In this document: positions 1 through 6,400 of the stretch, piece by piece
Layout: each line of letters starts with the position of its first letter
Numbering within the stretch: the first letter of the stretch is position 1
Assembly: GCA_039105265.1 (NCBI GenBank)
Contig: JAPFFF010000176.1
Location: forward strand, 1-33,738
DNA length: 33,738 nt
Origin: Tritrichomonas musculus
Taxonomy: Eukaryota; Parabasalia; Tritrichomonadida; Tritrichomonadidae
Direction: 5' to 3'
Notes under the pieces: generated by a model
Databases searched by the model: none
What the model was told of the DNA's origin: nothing
Seen by the model: only the letters and a program-made list of their open reading frames with translations
Program-made: the position numbers and the translations under genes

Positions 1-1106
1 CACTGCTAATGAAGGAGTTATCATATATCAACCGAGATCGCGAACGTCTAATGAAATTTCAAGATGAGCTCGATAAGAAACGCAAAACTTTGATTTACAG
101 TTATACACACCCCCTTGATTATGCCGTTGACATCATCACAAAGGATATCAATATGTTCAACCAGAATTTGCTCAGTTGCATATTCGAATCGTTTGTCAAT
201 AAGGTCAAATCCTTATGTCCCAAAGACAAATCATATGAGGGTACCATTAAATTCGTATACTATGATAGAACCTCTACCAAGGTCATAAACCTATTCGATT
301 CATTAACACAAAGATTAATATCTAGCTTCACCAAGTTACTCGCTGAAGTTGCAACAAATGAATATTTCGCAAATGATATACATAAATATGATTCCCTAGT
401 GAAATTGCGCGAGGAAATCAGTAATGCTTGTTATAATCTATACCTTGGAACAATCATTGATGCAATCGATAATAAACTTGATCAATATCCCCCAACTGAA
501 ATGTCATCTAGTGAACTCGTTATTGGGTACTCTAGAGTACTCATGAAGAATCTCAATGAATATATCTTACACGATTTATCCAAAATCATCGATAAGGAAA
601 TCAAGGATTGCATTGCAAAAATATGTGAAAATGAGCTCTTAAATTATATCCACATTAAGGAACCAGAGATGGCTGAGAAATCCAAACAGAGTTTGACTGA
701 GGTATCTACCAAGGTATCTGCCAAGGAATCAAATACTGAATCCCAAACTACACCCATTGTTGAAGAATCCAAACAAAGTTTGGCTGAGGCATCAAATGCC
801 GAACCTGAGATAGCTGAGGTATCTGCCAAGGAATCAAATGCCGAACCCCAGCATACACCCATTATAGCTGAAGTATATGAGATTGATCAGGAGAAGACCT
901 TAGACGATTTCATTAAGGGTCTCCCAAATGATAAGATATGTATAGTAGAATTGACTCAAAAATATAATGCGTACTTCGACACTAATGTAACCCCTCGTGG
1001 ATTAGGTGTAATACTCTCAAAATCGGGTAAACTGAGAACGCAGTTCCTGCTTAAGACCATTGCATGGGAGAAGAGTAAGAGAGTTATATACTATAGCAAG
1101 GCTTGA
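1..1106 (+). CDS. Terminal-repeat protein, left copy (cut by window edge)
   Basis: This is the C-terminal 365 residues and more of the protein encoded complete at 23,892..25,229. The reading frame continues to the window edge (Leu-Leu before the first Met), so the Met at position 9 is internal. The protein is mostly helical and charged. Its middle section (about nt 670..870) is a degenerate acidic repeat built on ESKQSLAEASNAEP-type units. The last 70 residues alternate helix and strand and end in RVIYYSKA, which resembles a small winged-helix domain; that resemblance is inference. No database family is recognised. Its place inside the inverted repeat means the element carries two identical copies, one at each end and pointing inwards. 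Confidence 0.85.
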   Translation, partial: LLMKELSYINRDRERLMKFQDELDKKRKTLIYSYTHPLDYAVDIITKDINMFNQNLLSCIFESFVNKVKSLCPKDKSYEGTIKFVYYDRTSTKVINLFDSLTQRLISSFTKLLAEVATNEYFANDIHKYDSLVKLREEISNACYNLYLGTIIDAIDNKLDQYPPTEMSSSELVIGYSRVLMKNLNEYILHDLSKIIDKEIKDCIAKICENELLNYIHIKEPEMAEKSKQSLTEVSTKVSAKESNTESQTTPIVEESKQSLAEASNAEPEIAEVSAKESNAEPQHTPIIAEVYEIDQEKTLDDFIKGLPNDKICIVELTQKYNAYFDTNVTPRGLGVILSKSGKLRTQFLLKTIAWEKSKRVIYYSKA

Positions 1107-1245
1107 ATAATTTATTTTTGGACTTATGAGGATTCCCAATTAAAGGATTTACCTAAATTGAATTTTATGACTCCCCTCTTGGGTACCCCTATACCAATTT
1201 GAGGTGAGGTATGAGGTATGAGGTATGAGGTGTGAGGTGTGAGAT
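1..1245 (+). repeat. Left terminal inverted repeat arm (inner part)
   Basis: Position x here pairs with position 24,998 minus x on the opposite strand, without shifts, from 1 to 1245. The match stops at 1246. The arm holds the final 346 codons of a gene and about 140 bases after it, including a run of the 7-base unit GAGGTAT. I compared the whole protein and several DNA stretches and found no difference from the right arm. The outer part of this arm lies to the left of the window. Confidence 0.95.
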
Positions 1246-1297
1246 GAGTCCATAACTAACTAGTTCTCAATGCAACTCAATTTTTATCCAGCTTGAA
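1107..1297. repeat. GAGGTAT heptamer array and arm boundary
   Basis: The stretch after the left arm gene holds a unique segment containing CTTGGGTACCCCTATACC and then about six copies of a 7-base unit (GAGGTAT or GAGGTGT) at 1201..1244. The inverted repeat ends within the last unit at 1245. The rest is the leader of the KilA-N gene. Copies of the same segment lie at 23,754..23,870 (inverted) and at 25,299..25,400 (direct), so every arm gene is probably bracketed by it. Confidence 0.85.
1281..1297 (+). promoter_or_regulatory. T-tract start signal (KilA-N gene)
   Basis: TTTTTATCCAGCTTGAA lies directly before the ATG. Nearly the same sequence, TTTTTATCTGGTTTGAAA, precedes the arm-gene start at 25,229, and TTTTTGTCCGTTTTGAA precedes the start at 19,158. 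A T5 to T7 tract followed by 9 to 20 bases and then ATG recurs before nearly all genes of this element. It is probably the transcription start element, giving very short leaders. Confidence 0.6.
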
Positions 1298-2065
1298 ATG
1301 GAATCAACAGCAATCAACATTCCAATGTCAGCCATTGTCGAACCAATCAATGACGAATATGAATACATCCAGTATAATGAGAAGCTTCGTTTGATACATT
1401 CCATTAATGATGATATGTACCAGATGCAATCGATTCTCACTGCATGTAATTCAAAGAAACAAGCTTATAGGTGGAGGCAACTCGCTGAAACCAATGAAAT
1501 TCTTGATGAATTATCGTCACAGCAAAATTGCTGCGACCTAGATATTGTTCAAGATAGACCTAATTTACCGAATGATTTGAAAGGCACATACATACACCGA
1601 TTGCTTGTCAATGATGTTGCATGCTGGGCTAATCGAAAGTATGCCATATATATTGCCAAACTATTGGATTCATATTTTGAGAAGCAACGTGAGCAGCTGG
1701 TTAACAAAATCGATGACCTAACTCCAAGGGCTGTCCCCAAAGATCACAAACATAGCTACCGATATATGATATGGCTTGAGGAACTTCCCAAAAATAAGAA
1801 TTTTGTGATACTCCATCTCGTTCGTCGCAACAAGCATTCATGGAGGCAGGTCAGTAAGATTTATCAAGATGAGAAGAAGCGCTGGGCATATGTTGATGAC
1901 CTACCAATTGCGATGACCCCGAATGAAGATATCAAACGAATGGCCAAAGCTATGTTCAAAGGGGATGATGTCCGTGTAGGTGGTACTGATATTATCATTA
2001 ACAAATCATGCCTTGATGAGTTTCATGAAGCTGTAGACAAATACTTTAAAAATATGCATCTTTAA
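1298..2065 (+). CDS. KilA-N domain protein
   Basis: Predicted DNA-binding protein of 255 residues. Residues about 25-127 match the KilA-N pattern, with the late segment GTYIHRLLVNDVACWANRKY followed by IAKLLDSYF. The second half (about 150-205), including FVILHLVRRNKHSWRQV, resembles the C-terminal domain that accompanies KilA-N in large DNA viruses. KilA-N proteins are common in large DNA viruses and phages and are thought to bind DNA; the role here is unknown. The gene is the first single-copy gene inside the left arm and is followed after 22 bases by the next gene on the same strand. Codons 75-81 contain the palindrome CAGCAAAATTGCTG, also found at two intergenic sites in this element. Confidence 0.8.
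   Translation: MESTAINIPMSAIVEPINDEYEYIQYNEKLRLIHSINDDMYQMQSILTACNSKKQAYRWRQLAETNEILDELSSQQNCCDLDIVQDRPNLPNDLKGTYIHRLLVNDVACWANRKYAIYIAKLLDSYFEKQREQLVNKIDDLTPRAVPKDHKHSYRYMIWLEELPKNKNFVILHLVRRNKHSWRQVSKIYQDEKKRWAYVDDLPIAMTPNEDIKRMAKAMFKGDDVRVGGTDIIINKSCLDEFHEAVDKYFKNMHL
1520..1540. repeat. Palindrome CAGCAAAATTGCTG, copy 1
   Basis: CAGCAAAATTGCTGCGACCTA lies inside the KilA-N gene. The core CAGCAA..TTGCTG is a perfect inverted repeat with a 2-base centre. The copy at 9223..9243 is identical across all 21 bases, and a third copy at 18,153..18,166 shares the core. Here it is translated; elsewhere it is intergenic. Confidence 0.85.
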
Positions 2066-2087
2066 ATAATATTTTATTTTTGCATAA

Positions 2088-2621
2088 ATGGATATTTCAG
2101 CTACAGAATCTGACACTGATATGCTCTCAAAGATCGTAGATGGTATCACCGATTTGCGCCGAGATGTCAAGCATTTGATTAAACGTTGGAGCAGTAAACG
2201 CAAACCTTCCACAGATTCACCTCAGGATTCAACTCAGGATTCAACTCAGGACTCACCTCCTGAAGCAACTGAGAACGCAGTTCCTGCCTCACCTCCTGAT
2301 GAAACTGAAACTCAATCTATTGAACATCCTCGACCTCGTTTAAATCGAACTCATATATTCAATCGAAGCAAGTTTTTGGATATTGAGGATCATGACCGAT
2401 TGATACAATATGTCACATCAAAGGATGTAATTGATGCGGTCTCCAACGTGGAACCTCATAAACGAGTATCTCTATTGCGTAGACTCATCTACGATAACCT
2501 AAAGTTGAGTATCTCCATGTATATGACCCAAAAATTAATCAACACCCATATGCCTATAAACGGTCCCCCAAGGGAAACAGCTCCAGACCCCGATGATGAG
2601 ATCGATACAACCGATTTCTAA
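2088..2621 (+). CDS. Unknown 177-residue protein with Pro/Ser/Gln-Asp repeats
   Basis: I do not recognise a family. The start is supported by ATTTTATTTTTGCATAA directly before the ATG. Residues about 1-40 are helical and basic. Residues about 41-75 are low-complexity: an in-frame 12-base duplication series gives DSTQDSTQDS, followed by proline-rich sequence. The rest, about 80-160, is helical (VSLLRRLIYDNLKLSISMYM). The linker contains ENAVPASPP, which matches the ENAVPAPPP of the integrase N-terminus because both genes carry the same 17-base DNA motif. The gene lies 22 bases after the KilA-N gene and 23 before the next, as in a tight cluster. Confidence 0.7.
   Translation: MDISATESDTDMLSKIVDGITDLRRDVKHLIKRWSSKRKPSTDSPQDSTQDSTQDSPPEATENAVPASPPDETETQSIEHPRPRLNRTHIFNRSKFLDIEDHDRLIQYVTSKDVIDAVSNVEPHKRVSLLRRLIYDNLKLSISMYMTQKLINTHMPINGPPRETAPDPDDEIDTTDF
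2271..2287 (+). repeat. Dispersed 17-base motif GAGAACGCAGTTCCTGC
   Basis: This sequence recurs at 1034..1050 (mirrored at 23,948..23,964), 16,944..16,959, 18,039..18,055 and, with one change, 18,072..18,087. A shorter match, AGAACGCAGTTC, is at 15,371..15,382. It contains the inverted repeat GAAC-GCA-GTTC. All copies lie in coding sequence but in different reading frames and on either strand relative to the gene, so it is not a conserved peptide. Confidence 0.85.
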
Positions 2622-2644
2622 TTTAAATTTTTGCAACTCTCAAA

Positions 2645-2968
2645 ATGACAAATTTTGTAACTCTCAAGGATAAACCTAATTGGAACTACTTTAAGGATAA
2701 TATATTACCTAACATACAGATTATCCAAAATACAAAGGACTGGTTAACAATTAAGGGATTCACTACCGCCAACAACAACTACATCTATATCATCTATACA
2801 CATGTTGATTTAGGGTATACAATTGAAGATGCCAATAGAGATATGATGTGGACGAATGGTCCTCTATATAATATACAAAATACTTTTATTCGTACCTTCA
2901 CTGATGAGACCTCCAATATAGCACACACATCTTGGAAATACGAATGGACACTATATTTTAATCACTAG
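2645..2968 (+). CDS. Unknown 107-residue protein
   Basis: No family is recognised. It is a compact, soluble-looking protein rich in Trp, Tyr, Asn and Thr, of alternating strand and helix character, with no membrane segment or signal peptide. The start follows AAATTTTTGCAACTCTCAAA, the same T-tract signal seen before neighbouring genes. It closes the rightward gene cluster that begins at 1298 and is followed by about 510 bases without a convincing protein gene. It could be a small regulatory or host-interaction protein, but nothing in the sequence decides this. Confidence 0.65.
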   Translation: MTNFVTLKDKPNWNYFKDNILPNIQIIQNTKDWLTIKGFTTANNNYIYIIYTHVDLGYTIEDANRDMMWTNGPLYNIQNTFIRTFTDETSNIAHTSWKYEWTLYFNH

Positions 2969-3479
2969 GACTAAAAAATATTTTTGCAAAAACCGACCCC
3001 ATGAGAATGTATATTCATACTGGATGCGTAATGCATTCGATATGAGATGATAAGTGCCCGGGATGATACCACCCCATAAAGAGAAACAGTTGCATCCACC
3101 ATGAGGCTGGTTGGGGTTGCAAATGCCGGCAAATGCCCGTATTACCCCATAATCCACAAGTAATAGCTTACCCAAGGTGTTTAGTGCGCTAGGGTTCTAT
3201 CACAAATATGGACCGGAAATAATACGAAAAATCGGTATGGCAGTGAATCGAACCTATGCCTGTAGTTTGCTTGCAAATGTCCCAAAGGGACCCGAAGCCC
3301 GGAGACATCCTTCTTGATCCAACAACTATACCAGTTAGCGCTAACACATATATGTTTTCGATTTAGCATTTAATTGGTTCCAACTACATTGCAGGGAGTA
3401 TGTACATGATTAAAATTCAAAAATAATATTTAATCAATATTTTTGCGATGACTATTTTTGTATTTTTACGTTCAGGCAA
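2969..3479. other. Long non-coding interval before the polymerase gene
   Basis: This is the longest gap in element 1 and is richer in GC and in short inverted repeats than other spacers. Short open frames on the minus strand are compositionally odd, lack the T-tract start signal and resemble nothing known. Visible structures include TTTGC-TT-GCAAA (3266..3277), GTCCC-AAA-GGGAC (3279..3291) and the perfect palindrome GTTAGCGCTAAC (3334..3345). The right end (3419..3479) has two T-tracts and is probably the polymerase promoter. The minus strand from 3345 to 3227 carries pol III-like signals, entered separately. Confidence 0.7.
3227..3345 (-). ncRNA. Candidate pol III transcript with A box, B box and T5
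   Basis: On the minus strand, TAGCGCTAACTGG (3343..3331) resembles the tRNA A box and GGTTCGATTCA (3254..3244) is a near-perfect B box. A run of five T's (3231..3227), the usual pol III stop, follows 13 bases after the B box. Between the boxes lie two perfect hairpins. The sequence GGTATAG (3332..3326) can pair with CCATACC (3240..3234), like an acceptor stem, but the T-arm does not pair and no proper anticodon arm forms. It is therefore not a normal tRNA. It may be a tRNA-derived remnant or a small structured RNA. The signals are visible in the sequence; transcription is inference. Confidence 0.35.
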
Positions 3480-6400
3480 ATGAGTAATATTACAAATGGA
3501 CATTTTGGTAAAATTCCTACAAAAACTGTCAAAAATTATATCAATATTGTTAATAATGAGTTCGGTGGCAACATCCCAACCAACCTCACATATGTCGCTC
3601 AGCTGAGCAAGCTCAGTAGGTTCCTCAATGAGAAATCATTTGTAGATCGAATAGGTTTTGATACTAGGTCTGCTCTTCAGGAATCGCATTTTGATACATT
3701 CTTTGGACAACTGAGGGCTGAACAAGAGGATGAGCAGTTGAGGGCTGAAACTGAACAGAGGTTGCGTAAACTAGAGGATGACAGACTTGAACAGGAACGC
3801 CTTAAGCAGAAACAGGAACTTGCTGAGAAGGAACGCAAACGGCTTGAGCGTGATCGATTGAAACAGGAGCGATTGGCTAAAGAAGCAGAAGAGCAGGAAC
3901 GCAAACGGCTTGAGCGTGATCGATTGAAACAGGAGAGATTGGAACAGGAACTTGCTGAGAAGGAACGCAAACGGCTTGAGCGTGATCGATTGAAACAGGA
4001 ACGTGAACGCAAGCGAATTGCCGAAGAGAGGGAACGGGAGCTGAATCGTAAGATTACGAATGGGAATTTCGATAAAAGGTATATACCTACAGAAACTGTC
4101 AAAAATTATATCAATATTGTTAATAATGAGTTCGGTGGCAACATCCCCCTCACTGATAAATATATTGTTGAGCTGACTAAACTTTCGGGGTTCCTCAATG
4201 AGAACTCATTTATAACTCGCACAGGTTTCAATCCCGATGGTATTCTCGAGGAATCACATTTTGATACATTCTTTGGACAACTTAGGGATGAACGTGCTGA
4301 GCAGGAGCGCTTGGAACAGGAACTTCTTGAACAGGAGCGTGCTGAACAGGAGCGATTGGAGCGTAAACGTGCAAAGAGACATGCCAAAAAAGCTCGTAAA
4401 CGGGAGCGTGCTGAGCAGGAGCGCTTGGAACAGGAACGTATTGAGCGTGAGCGTGCTGAACGCCTTGCAAATGATAATGATTATTTCAATAAATTCAATA
4501 GAGCTGATTACAAGGTTGATAACCCCATTGATGCATTTCAACATAAGAATACTCGAGATAAGTTTAAACAAAAACTTGTAAGGGAACGTATTGAGCATGA
4601 GCGTGCTGAACGCCTTGCAGCCGATAATGATTATTTCAATAAATTTGATAGAACTGATTACAAGGTTGATGATCCCATTGATGCATTTCAACATAAGAAT
4701 ACTCGAGATAAGTTTAAACAAAAACTTGTAAGGGAACGTATTGAGCGTGAGCGTGCTGAACGCCTTGCAGCCGATAATGATTACTTCAGTAAATTCAATA
4801 GAGATGATTACAAGATTAATGACCCCATTGATGCATTTCATCGTATGAATACTCAAGATGAGTTCCAACAGCAATTAGATGATGAACGCAAAGTATGTTC
4901 ATACTTCAACAAGTATTACCCCGAATATCTCAATAGAGCTGAAATACAAGATATACTCAAAAACAGGTCCAAAGTTATAAAACTAGCTCATATTATTGAT
5001 GGTAGCACTAATATTGATGGTATCCCCAAGGACCCTGAAAATAATGAGATATTCGAGTACCTCAGTGAGTTCGGTCATGAATTCAAATCGAAACATACTG
5101 GTTTCCTCATGGTGAATGAACCTGAGGACTATGATAAGGCTGTAGAGGCTTGGAATAAATATAACAAATATGCTGATAATGATTACAATGAACGCGAGGA
5201 TATTGATACATATGAGCCAATATACATATACTACTTCAACTCGATATCTACATTGAACAGTATATATGATGGTTTGCAACAGGTTTATAAACGCGAGGTA
5301 AAACCATTCAAAATCTATTTCCAACTCTCGGGCGTATTTGAGACCTCCAGTGCTGAGAATGACACATTCCAATATACAGCTAGGGAAATCAATTGGAACA
5401 ACTATAAGTCAGCCATCCCAATTGTGGTTCGTGATGAGCAATCACTTGATATCGTGAAGTATTATATTGAATCAGTACTGCACTCATATGAAACCTCAAC
5501 ATCGAGCACCAAGTTGATTCTCGTAGGAACCGTTTCATTCACGGTATCTCGAATGGTCAAGGTTAGTGGTCCCATCAAAGATTTGCCTAAGGAAATCAAA
5601 AATAATAAATTCATCATCACAGATAACGCCGATGACAATCTATGTTGGTATCGATTTCTGGCTGCATGTCTCGATGACCATCTAGTTAAACCCAAATCTG
5701 GTTGCAAACCCAAATCTGGTTGCAAAACTAAGCATCGTACTCAAGCAGCTAGGAAGCTCCTATGCGAGGATCACAATATAGTGTATTCAACTAAGCCATC
5801 TCAAGCTGCAATTGACCTCCTGAACAACTATCCGGGTACATCAATTGAATCCATGAAGGCATCCGCCGAGAAGCATCACTTGAATGTGGACATCTATGAG
5901 TACTTGGAGGATCTCAAAGTTTATAACCTTCAGGACCAATGGAAATACAATGAGGATAACTCATTTAGGAAATCCGCATTGCTGTTCACTCAAAATCGAA
6001 TCATTCATATAATGTACATCAAGGATGCTGAGAAGCTGACCAACATCCATATCTGCCCAAAGTGTGGTTCATATGCACATTATGGTCATCACAATATGAA
6101 TCGCTTCAAGAACCATGTTGATAACTGTACTGGTGTATTTCGAAAACAATTCATACCCAATCGTGAACCACTACCATACTGTCCACATATACTCGGCAAT
6201 CCGGTGTACGAATATTGCTTAGCATATAATCTCAAATGGAAACCCAACATATATTACATCACCTACGATTTCGAAACAGTTGAACAGCCTGTGAATGCAT
6301 CTATTGGTTCATCCACAACCATCAACTCACGACTGATTCCCCTTAGCGTATCGTCATGTGTCAAATCGCAATCTGGTTGTACCACAAAGCACTTCTCATT

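Noticed and set aside
1201-1244. Telomere-like or CRISPR-like array
   Set aside because: The 7-base GAGGTAT units have no spacers and do not match the TTAGGG-type telomere. They recur at fixed places inside the arms, so they are a minisatellite of the element.
3227-3345. A canonical tRNA gene on the minus strand
   Set aside because: A and B boxes and an acceptor-like pairing exist, but the T-arm and anticodon arm do not pair and the spacing is too long. It is kept only as a candidate pol III transcript.
2951-3369. Two short minus-strand reading frames in the gap before the polymerase gene
   Set aside because: They have odd composition, no T-tract start signal, no similarity between elements, and overlap the structured non-coding region.
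4254-4874. A 206-codon open frame opposite the polymerase N-terminus
   Set aside because: It is a shadow of the in-frame repeats on the plus strand; its repeats mirror the coding units exactly.
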